A stretch of DNA of 64,000 bases from Flavobacterium sp. (lineage in GTDB: Bacteria; Bacteroidota; Bacteroidia; Flavobacteriales; Flavobacteriaceae). Shown here piece after piece: positions 52,685-62,197 of the stretch. The DNA lies in the NCBI GenBank assembly GCA_016721735.1, contig JADKHM010000019.1:62001-126000 (forward strand), given 5' to 3'. The first letter of the stretch is position 1. The number at the start of each line of letters is the position of its first letter. The position numbers and the translations under genes are program-made. The notes under the pieces are model-generated. The model made no database searches. It had not been told where the DNA came from and was given only the letters and a program-made list of their open reading frames with translations.

Positions 52685-54592
52685 TTAAGCGTTATCGATT
52701 TCCAACTGCACTTGCTCCCATTCTTCTAGTAATTTATCCAACTCAGCCTTTTTCTTATTATAGGCGATAAAAAACGAAGCGTCTTCGATATGCTTATCGT
52801 AGTTGGAAGCCAGCGCTTTGTCGTCGTTTTGAATATCAATTTCGAGTTGTTTGATATTGCTTTCTACTTTACTCAGTCGGTTTTGAAGCGTTTTGTTTTT
52901 CTTCTGATCTTCGTAGGACACTTTGGTATTGTTGGCGGCAACTTCTTTTTTGATCACGTCTTTTTTCTCGACTTCACGCATGTTTTCGAGATTGCGTTGT
53001 TCTAAGAAATAGTTGATATCGCCCAGATATTCTTTGATTTTTTGGTCTTTGAATTCGTAGACGATGTTCGACATACCTTGTAGAAAATCACGGTCGTGAG
53101 AAACCAAGAGCAGCGTTCCTTCGAATTTTTGCAGTGCAGCTTTAAGGACGTTTTTCGATTTGATGTCGAGGTGATTCGTTGGCTCATCCATCAACAGTAC
53201 ATTGATTGGTTGCAATAACAATTTGCAGAGCGCCAGTCGATTTCGTTCGCCACCGGAAAGGACTTTTACTTTTTTCTCTACATCGTCGCCTCGGAAAAGA
53301 AACGAGCCTAGCATATCGCGTACTTTGGAACGATTGGTGTCGGTAGCCGCGTCTTCCATGGTTTGAAGCAAGGTTATTTCCCCGTCGAGGTATTCTGCTT
53401 GATTTTGGGCAAAATAACCCACTTGCACGTTGTGACCGAGTTTGATCGAGCCTTCGAATTCGAATTCATGTACAATTGCTTTGATAAACGTAGATTTACC
53501 TTGACCTTTTTGACCCACGAAGGCGATTTTGCTACCGCGTTCTACTAATAATTCGATGTCCTTTAGAATGGTCTTATCTCCGTATTTTTTGGTGACATGT
53601 TCCGCTTCGATTACTACTTTTCCGGGCACTTTTGAAACTGGGAAGGAGATATTCATGACAGAATTGTCGTCTTCGTCTACTTCGATGCGTTCTACCTTAT
53701 CGAGTTTTTTGATGAGTGATTGCGCCATGGATGCTTTAGACGCTTTGGCGCGGAACTTTTCGATAAGTTTTTCTGTTTCTTCTATTTTCTTGGCTTGATT
53801 TTTTTGCGTGGCCAATTGCTTTTCACGGATTTCGTGGCGTAGTTCTAAATATTGAGAATACGGTTTGTTGAAATCGTAAGCTTTTCCTAGTGAAATTTCT
53901 ATGGTTCTATTGGTTACATTATCTAGAAACATTTTATCGTGAGAGACGATTACGACGACTCCAGGATAGTTGCGAAGAAAACTTTCTAACCAGATGATAC
54001 TTTCGATATCGAGGTGGTTGGTGGGCTCATCTAATAATAGAATGTCGTTAGACTGTAATAGTAGTTTGGCCAATTCGATACGCATTCTCCAACCGCCTGA
54101 AAAGGTTTCGGTGAGGTTGTTGAATACTTCACGTTTGAATCCTAATCCAAGGAGGATTTTCTCGGTGTCGCCAACGTAATTGTAGCCACCTAGTAATTCG
54201 AATCGATGGGTGTAATCGGATAAGTCTTCGATAATTTGCGAGTATTCTTCACTTTCGTAATCTGTTCTAGTGACTAATTGGTGATTGATATCCGCTAGTC
54301 GTTTTTCGACTTCTTTAATTTCGGTGAACGCTTGATAGGCTTCTTCTAAAACAGTTCTACCTTGTTCAAAATCGATATCCTGACGAAGAAAACCAATTTT
54401 CACCTCTTTTTCTGTAGCAATACTTCCTGAATCTGGAATCAAATCTTTTGCTAGTATTTTTAGCATTGTTGATTTTCCAGCACCATTTTTCCCGACTAGA
54501 CCTACTCTATCGCCGGCACCCATTCTAAAAGTAACTTCTTCGAATAAGTACGTTCCACCGAATGAAACTGAGAGATTGTGTATGTTTAGCAT
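52685..54592 (-). CDS. ABC-F family ATPase (translation factor type)
   Basis: Protein of 635 aa with two ABC domains and no membrane helices. Walker A motifs are GKNGAGKST and GQKGQGKST, and the signature/Walker B pairs are FSGGWRMR...LLLDEPTNHLD and LSGGERNR...LLMDEPTNHLD. The linker and a C-terminal coiled coil (about 530-630) are typical of the Uup/YdiF group. Such proteins act on ribosomes. Its gene is divergent from the DUF983 gene. Confidence 0.93.
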   Translation of the reverse strand: MLNIHNLSVSFGGTYLFEEVTFRMGAGDRVGLVGKNGAGKSTMLKILAKDLIPDSGSIATEKEVKIGFLRQDIDFEQGRTVLEEAYQAFTEIKEVEKRLADINHQLVTRTDYESEEYSQIIEDLSDYTHRFELLGGYNYVGDTEKILLGLGFKREVFNNLTETFSGGWRMRIELAKLLLQSNDILLLDEPTNHLDIESIIWLESFLRNYPGVVVIVSHDKMFLDNVTNRTIEISLGKAYDFNKPYSQYLELRHEIREKQLATQKNQAKKIEETEKLIEKFRAKASKASMAQSLIKKLDKVERIEVDEDDNSVMNISFPVSKVPGKVVIEAEHVTKKYGDKTILKDIELLVERGSKIAFVGQKGQGKSTFIKAIVHEFEFEGSIKLGHNVQVGYFAQNQAEYLDGEITLLQTMEDAATDTNRSKVRDMLGSFLFRGDDVEKKVKVLSGGERNRLALCKLLLQPINVLLMDEPTNHLDIKSKNVLKAALQKFEGTLLLVSHDRDFLQGMSNIVYEFKDQKIKEYLGDINYFLEQRNLENMREVEKKDVIKKEVAANNTKVSYEDQKKNKTLQNRLSKVESNIKQLEIDIQNDDKALASNYDKHIEDASFFIAYNKKKAELDKLLEEWEQVQLEIDNA

Positions 54593-54634
54593 ATAATTGT
54601 GACTATTGTTACATTAGAAACATCTACAAAAGAA

Positions 54635-54642
54635 TACCTTTG
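54635..54642 (+). promoter_or_regulatory. -7 box for the DUF983 gene
   Basis: TACCTTTG matches TAnnTTTG and ends 16 nt before the ATG at 54659, so the 5' UTR is very short. A TTAG lies about 17 nt further upstream, a poor -33 match. Confidence 0.4.
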
Positions 54643-54658
54643 TAAAAATATTTTGCAA

Positions 54659-55039
54659 ATGTTAAAAAAAGGATCCAAACTAAATAGTATTTTAACAGGA
54701 AGTTGTCCGAGATGCCAGAATGAGAGCATGTATGTAAATCCTAATCCATTTAATATGTTGACAGTATTGAAAATGCACGAAACTTGCAGTCATTGTGGAT
54801 TACGATATCAACTAGAGCCTTCCTTTTTTTATGGGGCGATGTATGTAAGTTATGCTTTGAATGTGGCGATTGGAATTGCTGCTTTTGTAATCTCACACGT
54901 GTTTTTTAAGCTCAATTTAAAGATCTCTTTCGGATTGATTGTGGGTTCGATAATTGTACTCTATCCTTTGGTCTTAAGATGGGCTAGAAACATATATATT
55001 AATATGTTTATCTCTTACGACGCTAAGTCAATCAAGTAG
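54659..55039 (+). CDS. DUF983-family membrane protein
   Basis: Protein of 126 aa with an N-terminal zinc-ribbon-like pair (CPRCQNES and CSHCGLRY) and two membrane helices in the C-terminal half. The start at 54659 (MLKKGSKLNSILTGSCP) is preferred; the GTG further upstream is in the promoter. Family function is unknown. Its TAG stop abuts the stop of the oxidoreductase gene on the other strand (TAGCTA). Confidence 0.88.
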   Translation: MLKKGSKLNSILTGSCPRCQNESMYVNPNPFNMLTVLKMHETCSHCGLRYQLEPSFFYGAMYVSYALNVAIGIAAFVISHVFFKLNLKISFGLIVGSIIVLYPLVLRWARNIYINMFISYDAKSIK

Positions 55040-56083
55040 CTACTTTATTCTAAACCTATTTATGTTTATTTCAGGAGGCAAAGAAGTACCATTCTCTATG
55101 GAGTCGTAAAGTGCCTTTGCCATAGATGGCCCAAGCATAACTCCCCGGGTACCTAATCCGTTTAGGATATGAACATTCCTAAACTCGGGATGCGTTCCTA
55201 CTAATGGTTTCCGGTCTTTTACTGTCGGCCTTACACCCGCATAATGAGAGATGATCTCAAAATCGCAGGTTAGCACTTCTCTTATTCTGTCTATTAGTTC
55301 TTGTCGTCCCTCTTCGGTGGGCGTATCTGTCTTGTCAGTCCAATTATAGGTAGCGCCCACTTTAAACAATTGGTTTCCCATTGGCAAAATGAAGATGCTT
55401 GTATTAACAATTACATCTAAATCTAAATGAGGCGCTTTAATGATCAATAATTCGCCTTTCACACCATCTAGCGGTAAATCATTAAAAAATGGATTCTGAT
55501 GCATTCCAAAGCCTTCTGCGAATATGATATGTTTTGCTTTGATGTCATTATACTGAATTTGGTTTTTGTGCAACACGAGAGCATTATGATTAAAATCATC
55601 TACCGTATACAACCCTGCACCCTTCAAAAAAATGCGATAAGATTTCAACAGCAAGGCCACATCAATGTAACCTGAAGATCTAACTTCACCAAAGTCGTAA
55701 GGAGAGTCAATTCCAGGAAACTTTTCCAACCGTAACTCAGTAGATAAGAACGGCGCTAATCCTAGTTTATCACTTGCTAGGAACCAATTATTTTGTTCTT
55801 CAATTGAGAAAAACCTGCGTAGAAGTGACTGTTTATACATCACTTTGCGCTGCAACTTGAATTCAATAGTACGATAAAACTCATTGAGAAGTTCAAGTTG
55901 ACTTTGCGCCTCCCACACCGCGGTAAATCTTTTTAACACAACGGGATTGTATAGACCCGCAGCGACCATCGAAGACGAATTAATATTAATATCAATTACG
56001 TAAAAACTCTTGTTGTTAAGTAATGCGGTCTCTGCGAAAGATACTCCAGCCAATCCAGCACCGATAATTAGGTAGTCAATCAT
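55040..56083 (-). CDS. FAD-dependent oxidoreductase (DAO family)
   Basis: Protein of 347 aa. The FAD-binding Rossmann motif IIGAGLAGVSFAE is at the N-terminus, and the C-terminal FAD segment HILNGLGTRGVMLGPSMAKAL is present. The general family includes amino acid and sarcosine oxidases; the substrate cannot be inferred. It begins 63 bp from the gldN end and is separated from it by a weak terminator. Confidence 0.88.
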   Translation of the reverse strand: MIDYLIIGAGLAGVSFAETALLNNKSFYVIDININSSSMVAAGLYNPVVLKRFTAVWEAQSQLELLNEFYRTIEFKLQRKVMYKQSLLRRFFSIEEQNNWFLASDKLGLAPFLSTELRLEKFPGIDSPYDFGEVRSSGYIDVALLLKSYRIFLKGAGLYTVDDFNHNALVLHKNQIQYNDIKAKHIIFAEGFGMHQNPFFNDLPLDGVKGELLIIKAPHLDLDVIVNTSIFILPMGNQLFKVGATYNWTDKTDTPTEEGRQELIDRIREVLTCDFEIISHYAGVRPTVKDRKPLVGTHPEFRNVHILNGLGTRGVMLGPSMAKALYDSIENGTSLPPEININRFRIK

Positions 56084-56094
56084 CTTGTAAAAAT

Positions 56095-56125
56095 AAAAAA
56101 ACTCGTATCAAAATGACAGGAGTTT
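56095..56125 (-). terminator. Probable terminator after gldN
   Basis: Stem AAACTC / GAGTTT (56099-56104 and 56120-56125) with a 15-nt loop and a T run on the minus strand. Weak but well placed. Confidence 0.5.
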
Positions 56126-56146
56126 CCTATTACAATGGAAATTAAA

Positions 56147-57037
56147 TTAATAATTCCACATATCTTGTTCAAAATCTCGGATCTTATCTTTAACTCGCTC
56201 CGACTCTAATAATTGCATTTGAGAATTTTCTTTCAAATATTCAGCAATTTCTCTATCGCCATAGACATTTTCCTCTTTGTAAATCACGCCATTAAATCGC
56301 CGTGAATTCAACAAGTGATCAAATGTAATTGGCATCGCCGAATTTCTATCATTAAAAGCTTTGGCTTCATGAAGAACTTCTCTCGCCGCAGGAAAATAAA
56401 TCCAGAAAATCTCAATATAATCTTGTTCTTCTTTACCTACAGTGTAAACGTCTGGAACAATTGGACATAAGCCAAGTAATCGATACTTCAATTCACTTTG
56501 TCTCTTATCAAAATACCAATATCCTTTAATCTTATAATCAGCCACGTCAATTGCGGCTAGATCTGTACGAACGATATACTGAGGATCAATTGGAATACCA
56601 GCATTAAACTGCTCTCGACCTGGATCTGTTGTATCGATTCTAGTCAAAGATGCCTCTATATCCTTCAACGTCTTTTTGGTGTTAAAATAACTATCAGTAT
56701 ATACCTCAGTTATCTTACCTTCTTTCATTGCTTTTGTCAAGACATCATATAATGATCTTCTATCTTTACCAATATTAGCAGTATCGATTGGGTAGTATAA
56801 AGGGAAGTTAATTCTTTCATCTAAGTCGATAGTCTCCCAAGTTGTCTTTCCCATCAATACATCTCTGTCGTGAACATAACCATAGGCTAATGGTTTATCA
56901 TTATCAGAAATTAATTGAGCAGCAGTTTTCTTCCCAATTTCAGACGGAACTTTTGCATTAAGCAAATTCGACTGCGCATTAGTACTGAGACCACCAAGAG
57001 CAAATGCCACAACGATTAAAAAAATTTTATACTTCAT
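56147..57037 (-). CDS. gldN: GldN, T9SS/gliding protein
   Basis: Secreted protein of 296 aa with a signal peptide ending TNAQ. It binds the periplasmic side of the T9SS ring together with GldK. Recognisable segments include DRDVLMGKTTWETIDLDER and YFDKRQSELKYRLLGLCPIV. Last gene of gldKLMN. Loss of GldN blocks T9SS secretion and gliding in related bacteria. Confidence 0.93.
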   Translation of the reverse strand: MKYKIFLIVVAFALGGLSTNAQSNLLNAKVPSEIGKKTAAQLISDNDKPLAYGYVHDRDVLMGKTTWETIDLDERINFPLYYPIDTANIGKDRRSLYDVLTKAMKEGKITEVYTDSYFNTKKTLKDIEASLTRIDTTDPGREQFNAGIPIDPQYIVRTDLAAIDVADYKIKGYWYFDKRQSELKYRLLGLCPIVPDVYTVGKEEQDYIEIFWIYFPAAREVLHEAKAFNDRNSAMPITFDHLLNSRRFNGVIYKEENVYGDREIAEYLKENSQMQLLESERVKDKIRDFEQDMWNY

Positions 57038-57091
57038 CTTTATAATATTATTAGTGTTTAAGTAACTAACGTTAGAGTCGCACTTAAATTA

Positions 57092-58642
57092 CTATTGTAT
57101 TTCAAAAATAACAGGAGCAGTTCTAGGTAACATATAACTACCAGCACCTGATAACTTCGTTTTAATTTCCGAAATAGTTACTTGATCACCTCTTCCAGCT
57201 TTTGAAAGCACGGCTACACATTGCGGAGTCATTTTGTTTCCTTGAACTACCACAGTTGGCTGACCAGCTACCTTAAGGTTAAATCCTACTACATCTAAGC
57301 CTACTTCAAAATCGAAGTCAACCAATTTGGCACCAACTGTAGATACTTGCAAACTAGATTTAGGGCCTTTAACAACACCCATTTCTCCTCTAATCGTTCC
57401 CGTTGGACCAGGAATTCCTTTAATTCTAAATGTTTTCTTGTCTGAAACAGGTTTACCATCAGGTAATTTAGCAGTAACATTAATTGTCAATTCAGTACCT
57501 TGACCAGGACGAATTTCGTATTTACCAGGCTTGCTAGTCTTAGTCATCCCAGGAGCATTAGCAGATACATTATTATCAGAAACACCCGCGAATGAAATTG
57601 TCATAGGATTCACAACACCACGATAAACAACATTCATCTTATCTGCAGAAATTGTCGCAGAGTTCGGTCTTGGCACAACTACATAATTCCCTTTAATTGG
57701 TAAACTAACTACTTTACCATTCTCATCAAAATTAAACGTACCTGTAATATCATGCTCTCCAACCGCACCTGCACCAAATGAGAAATCGGCTTGCCCGGCT
57801 GTAGCTCTAACAGATTGACCATTGACAATTACAGACTTTGCAACCAAATCAGGATCAAATTTTCCTAAGATTATCTTCCCCTTTACTGCCTCACCTTGAA
57901 AGAACGCTGTTTTCTCAGGCACCACAATCGGTTGATATTTCGTTAGAGACGCAGCAGCGACAAGGTCAGATTGGAACATCCCAGTCATTACGTCACTTTC
58001 GGTCGTTTTAATATCAGCTTGTAATTGTGTCAACTTTGTAACTGATGCAATTAATGGAAAATGATGATAATTATAATCTAACCACGGTAACTTGGCTTCC
58101 GCCTTTTCAGAATAAACGGCATCAGTTGCAAATCTTTTTTCAATTTTTTTCATTTCAACATCGGCCACTGAACTACCACAAATAGCCTTAATTCGACCCG
58201 GAAATCCTTGAATCTTTGCCATAAACTCTTTAGCCTTTGGCGATTCTTTATCTCCAATATAAAACATATTATCTACCGCATCACTCTTATCCATTTGTTC
58301 ACATGGATAATTTCCTTCCTTATCTTTTGGAAATCCTTTCGTAATCGTTGTCTTCATATCTTCAATAAAGTCACTAAACTCCTTTGCTGCCGCTCTAACC
58401 TTCTCAGCTTTAGCTTTCTTGTCACCGTAAATACCCGGTTGTTCAGAAGCTTTTTGTGCTAATTGTTGAAATGAGCTTGAGTTACGATTATCAGTAATCG
58501 CATTCGATCCTTCAATTTTATTATTTAAAATTCCAAATGCAGATAACACTTCTTTGGACATATTTAATGCTAACATCGCGATGAAAACCAAATACATCAG
58601 GTTAATCATCTTCTGTCTAGGGGTTAATTTTCCTCCTGCCAT
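57092..58642 (-). CDS. gldM: GldM, T9SS/gliding motor subunit
   Basis: Protein of 516 aa with one N-terminal membrane helix (about 12-32, MINLMYLVFIAMLALNM) and a long periplasmic stalk of beta domains. Starts AGGKLTPRQKMINLMYLV, typical of GldM. In the T9SS it forms, with GldL, the proton-driven motor that reaches across the periplasm to GldKN. 54 bp upstream of gldN. Confidence 0.95.
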   Translation of the reverse strand: MAGGKLTPRQKMINLMYLVFIAMLALNMSKEVLSAFGILNNKIEGSNAITDNRNSSSFQQLAQKASEQPGIYGDKKAKAEKVRAAAKEFSDFIEDMKTTITKGFPKDKEGNYPCEQMDKSDAVDNMFYIGDKESPKAKEFMAKIQGFPGRIKAICGSSVADVEMKKIEKRFATDAVYSEKAEAKLPWLDYNYHHFPLIASVTKLTQLQADIKTTESDVMTGMFQSDLVAAASLTKYQPIVVPEKTAFFQGEAVKGKIILGKFDPDLVAKSVIVNGQSVRATAGQADFSFGAGAVGEHDITGTFNFDENGKVVSLPIKGNYVVVPRPNSATISADKMNVVYRGVVNPMTISFAGVSDNNVSANAPGMTKTSKPGKYEIRPGQGTELTINVTAKLPDGKPVSDKKTFRIKGIPGPTGTIRGEMGVVKGPKSSLQVSTVGAKLVDFDFEVGLDVVGFNLKVAGQPTVVVQGNKMTPQCVAVLSKAGRGDQVTISEIKTKLSGAGSYMLPRTAPVIFEIQ

Positions 58643-58691
58643 TTTTTTCTAATTAAGTTTGTTTTGTTTATATTAAAAATGTAGTGAGATA

Positions 58692-59342
58692 CTAATTCCC
58701 TTTATTACTCATTGCAGAAAGCATTCCTCCATAAACATTGTTCAATGAAGACAAATTAGAAGTTAATGACTGCATTTGATCTTTTAATTTTAGATTATTT
58801 TCTGCAACTTCATTATTGATTTGAGCATTTCTAGAAGCGCTATCTAATTGAATTTTGTATAAACTATTCAATGATTCCATTTGAGCAGCCGCCAATGTCA
58901 ACTCTTCACTATATTTTTTTGTTGCAGCAATGCCGTCAACTGCAGGGGCAATTCCTTTTGCTGCAGATTCAAAATTTTTGATACTATTACCTAAGCTAGC
59001 CATCAATTCACCGTCAACTTTAGCTTCTTTAAGCATTGCATCTAACTTTTGAGACAACATTCCTTGAGCATCTTTCGGATCTTCTTTTTTAGCTTCCTTT
59101 TTTCTAGCCTCACCATTGGCAAGCTCTGGATAAACTAATGTCCAATCCAATTCGTCATCTACAGGTTCAAAAGCTGATAATCCAAAAATAAGTGCTTCTG
59201 TTACAAGACCAATTGTTAACATCAAGTTACCAGTAATAAAGCCAAACTCTATGTGAGTAATTTTGAATAATGCTCCGATGATTACAATTGCCGCTCCCAT
59301 ACCGTAAGCGAAATTCATTGCTTTTTTGCTTAAAATTGCCAT
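58692..59342 (-). CDS. gldL: GldL, T9SS/gliding motor subunit
   Basis: Protein of 216 aa with two N-terminal membrane helices (about 8-30 and 36-58), including FAYGMGAAIVIIGALFKI and the conserved glutamate in HIEFGFITGN, followed by a helical cytoplasmic part rich in charged residues. It forms the inner-membrane motor with GldM. Lies between gldK and gldM in the same direction. Confidence 0.95.
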   Translation of the reverse strand: MAILSKKAMNFAYGMGAAIVIIGALFKITHIEFGFITGNLMLTIGLVTEALIFGLSAFEPVDDELDWTLVYPELANGEARKKEAKKEDPKDAQGMLSQKLDAMLKEAKVDGELMASLGNSIKNFESAAKGIAPAVDGIAATKKYSEELTLAAAQMESLNSLYKIQLDSASRNAQINNEVAENNLKLKDQMQSLTSNLSSLNNVYGGMLSAMSNKGN

Positions 59343-59388
59343 AATAAAAATTTTAGTTAAGTTATTGTATATTTAGTTGGTTAATTAT

Positions 59389-60804
59389 TTATCTCTTTGG
59401 TGCTTTACCAGTCGTTACCGTTCCCATATAATCCTGAACAGTTCTAAAACCAATATAACTTCTTGCCGTATCCGCATACTCAAAATCACGAGTACTAACC
59501 TGAAGAAAATACGCTACATCTTTCCAAGAACCACCACGAACTACTTTACGCATATTCTTCGAATCTGGAACATTTGGATTCATCGATGAAACATATTCAT
59601 AAGCTCCCGCATCATAAGAAGAATCAGTCCATTCAGCAACGTTCCCAGCCATATTATATAAATTGTAACCATTTGGCTCAAATGATTTTGCTTCAACAGT
59701 ATAAAGCGATTGATCAGCGGCATAGTCTCCACGATTAGGCTTGAAATTTGCTAAGAAACAACCTCGATCATTCTTTGTATATGGCCCACCCCATGGATAA
59801 GCCCCTGATTGTAGACCACCTCTTGCAGAGTATTCCCATTCTGCCTCCGTAGGTAATCTAAATGAATTAGTCAAATCCCTACCTTTCTTCTTAGATTTGA
59901 TATAAGTATTTTTCTTTAATGTTCTCCATGCGCAAAATGCTTTTGCTTGTTTCCAATTTACCCCAACAACCGGGTATTCAGAATAAGCTTGATGCCATAA
60001 GTAATCATTATGCATTGGTTCGTTGTATGAATACGCAAAATCTTTAATCCAAACCGTTGTATCTGGATAAACCTTTGTTTGTTCGGTTTTAATAAAATCC
60101 TTTCTCTTTCCCGTCTTAGCCTTTGCGGCCGCCTGAATATCCATGTAAGAATAACGGAATTTTAATTTATTTACATCAACAGTTCTAAGCCCATTAAAAG
60201 ACTCTGCAACAGGCAGATACATCGTATCCATCACTTCAGTATAATATTCATCAGGATATTTCGAAGTATCTTTAATCAGTTTAACTTTTCTATTTAATTT
60301 TCGTCCTGCGTATGGATCATCATCCGTTCCTACACTATAGTAATTTTCATACATATACTTGTCGTATGCCGTCATTTTAGCCGGATCCGCATCATTAAAT
60401 GCAAAATCACCAATACTACCTGAGTTTTTTCCTGCCTTCCCGCCTTTGGCAGCTCCTGCAGTACCACCTCCACCAACTTCATCCGCCAAAATAGCTAATC
60501 GAACCCTGATTGTTGAATCTTTAACCCATTCAACAAACTCACGATACTCGCTATTGGTAATTTCTGTTTCATCCATGTAAAACGACCGCACTGTAACTGT
60601 TTTTGTCGGAGCATCTTGCACATTTGCTAAATCATCGTCTGATTTTCCCATAATGAATGAGCCTCCAGGAACCAAAGTCATTCCGTAAGGCTTTTCAGGA
60701 TGCCATTTCTTACCTTTAACTCCTACCAATTCACCTTTGTCGCTCGAGCCTCCACAGCCTACCAACATAGCTACTATTACTGAAAATGAAATGAATTTCT
60801 TCAT
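59389..60804 (-). CDS. gldK: GldK lipoprotein of the T9SS ring
   Basis: Lipoprotein of 471 aa with the lipidated Cys17 in VAMLVGCGG. The body is a formylglycine-generating-enzyme-like fold (SFIMGKSDDDLAN, FRLPTEAEWEYSARGG, NGYNLYNMAGNVAEWTDSS), used structurally in the outer-membrane-associated ring and not as an enzyme. First gene of the gldKLMN operon. About 250 bp separates it from the arginase-fold gene, and direct-repeat sites lie in that gap. Confidence 0.95.
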   Translation of the reverse strand: MKKFISFSVIVAMLVGCGGSSDKGELVGVKGKKWHPEKPYGMTLVPGGSFIMGKSDDDLANVQDAPTKTVTVRSFYMDETEITNSEYREFVEWVKDSTIRVRLAILADEVGGGGTAGAAKGGKAGKNSGSIGDFAFNDADPAKMTAYDKYMYENYYSVGTDDDPYAGRKLNRKVKLIKDTSKYPDEYYTEVMDTMYLPVAESFNGLRTVDVNKLKFRYSYMDIQAAAKAKTGKRKDFIKTEQTKVYPDTTVWIKDFAYSYNEPMHNDYLWHQAYSEYPVVGVNWKQAKAFCAWRTLKKNTYIKSKKKGRDLTNSFRLPTEAEWEYSARGGLQSGAYPWGGPYTKNDRGCFLANFKPNRGDYAADQSLYTVEAKSFEPNGYNLYNMAGNVAEWTDSSYDAGAYEYVSSMNPNVPDSKNMRKVVRGGSWKDVAYFLQVSTRDFEYADTARSYIGFRTVQDYMGTVTTGKAPKR

Positions 60805-60966
60805 ATATATTGGGGTTATGTATGTGTTAATATTTTAAGGGCGTAAACCTATTTATTATTTTTTAAAAAAGCAATTAAATATTATTAAATTTTAGATTGA
60901 AAAAACTAATCTGTTCAATTACCATCCCAAATTTAGAATTTAAAATAGAACTAAAAAAACTTTTTG

Positions 60967-61006
60967 TCGATAAAAAGCATAAAACATCGACGAAATGCAC
61001 TTTTTT
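60967..61006. promoter_or_regulatory. Direct-repeat site upstream of gldK
   Basis: TCGATAAAAAGCAT (60967) and TCGACGAAATGCAC (60987), 20 bp apart, followed by a T tract. It matches 50313-50352 upstream of the LRR genes at 32 of 40 positions. About 165-200 nt upstream of gldK. Confidence 0.45.
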
Positions 61007-61054
61007 AAAAAAAATGTAAGGCAAATCTTTCATGATAAATCCTTTCAAATTTGC

Positions 61055-62197
61055 CTAAATTATATTCTTTCGTTGCGCTTTCCACCATCTCTCTGGAATC
61101 TCGTGATTGCAAGCAGCAAGATATTCCTCATGTGAACATGGTAACAACGTGTTTTTCTTAAGTTTAGTATTCGCAGTTGATAAAAATGGAATTTCAATCC
61201 ACCACCTCTCCGTTTTATGGCTTTTATAGAAAACTAATTCTTGATCATCCAAGGGAATAATATACTTTAGATAATTGTCTCTACTTCCAAAAGGATATTC
61301 ATTTGACCGATAATGAAAACCTTCAATAAAATACCAAATTATCTGTGTTATTAATTTTGACTCTTGAAAATTATCATTATGATTAAATATTCCAAACAGT
61401 GAAACTTTATCACTTAAGCCAGCATACCGAGCTAGGGCGCAAATTTCCTTCCCGGAAAATCCATTTGGTATAAAGTTACTAAAATTTCCTGAATCAGAAG
61501 TCTTAATTGAAGTTAAATCAAGACTAACCACATCAGCATCTCTAAAAACAGGCTCCGCAATAGAAATATTACTACAAACGTCTCCCAAACGGTAACCGTC
61601 AAAAAATAATTTTTCTACTAAATCAATTTCTTCTTGCGAATTATAATAGGTTTGATAACCAATGTTACAAAAGTTAAAGAGATTGTTGGGCTCATCTAAA
61701 ATTATTTTGGTTAAGTACGAAGTCGCAGAAATCGTGTCGGATTCTTTGCCAAAATCAAACTTGCTGTCAATTGCAACCAAATTAACCATTTGTTCCAAAT
61801 CATCGTAAGCTCTATAAAGCGCATAAGTCAAATCTTGTGAGCCACCAATTATTACCGGAATTATTTTTCTTTTTATTAATGCCGAAGCGACCGTCTGAAC
61901 AGCAAAATATGTGTCCTTTTGAGAATGCCCTGGCAATATATTGCCTAAATCTGCAATTGATGTTTCCCAATTTCCCGGATACAATGAATATAAATCTTTC
62001 CTAATATTTTTCAGATTTGTGACCGTTCCATCTTGTCTTGATTCTAAAACCCCAACGATGGCCACGCGAATCTTGCTTAAATCCGGTAGATCTTCAGAAT
62101 TGTGAAAAACTACTTTACTCCCTAATTGCTGGGATGACAATTGCTCTAAGAAAGACTGAATCTCGATGTCGATAGGCTCCAAGAAATTAAACTCCAT
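61055..62197 (-). CDS. Arginase-fold (ureohydrolase-like) protein with lost metal ligands
   Basis: Protein of 380 aa related to arginase, agmatinase and formimidoylglutamase. Canonical motifs are altered: GGxHD is GGSQD (118-122), DAHxD is DSKFD (144-148) and SxDxDxxDP is SLDLTSIKT (225-233). Thus His, His and Asp of the manganese site are replaced by Gln121, Lys146 and Thr229, and ureohydrolase activity is unlikely. The rest of the fold appears intact (IIPVIIGG, LVAIDS, VVSLDL, SLFGIF). Its start overlaps the topA stop, and gldK lies downstream; a structural or binding role is an inference. Confidence 0.85.
   Translation of the reverse strand: MEFNFLEPIDIEIQSFLEQLSSQQLGSKVVFHNSEDLPDLSKIRVAIVGVLESRQDGTVTNLKNIRKDLYSLYPGNWETSIADLGNILPGHSQKDTYFAVQTVASALIKRKIIPVIIGGSQDLTYALYRAYDDLEQMVNLVAIDSKFDFGKESDTISATSYLTKIILDEPNNLFNFCNIGYQTYYNSQEEIDLVEKLFFDGYRLGDVCSNISIAEPVFRDADVVSLDLTSIKTSDSGNFSNFIPNGFSGKEICALARYAGLSDKVSLFGIFNHNDNFQESKLITQIIWYFIEGFHYRSNEYPFGSRDNYLKYIIPLDDQELVFYKSHKTERWWIEIPFLSTANTKLKKNTLLPCSHEEYLAACNHEIPERWWKAQRKNII

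Noticed and set aside
59389..60804. Sulfatase-modifying enzyme
   Set aside because: The FGE-like fold with a lipobox next to gldLMN identifies GldK, which uses the fold structurally.
61055..62197. Formimidoylglutamase of histidine breakdown
   Set aside because: Metal ligands are missing and no hut genes adjoin; the arginase fold is kept but this activity is unsupported.
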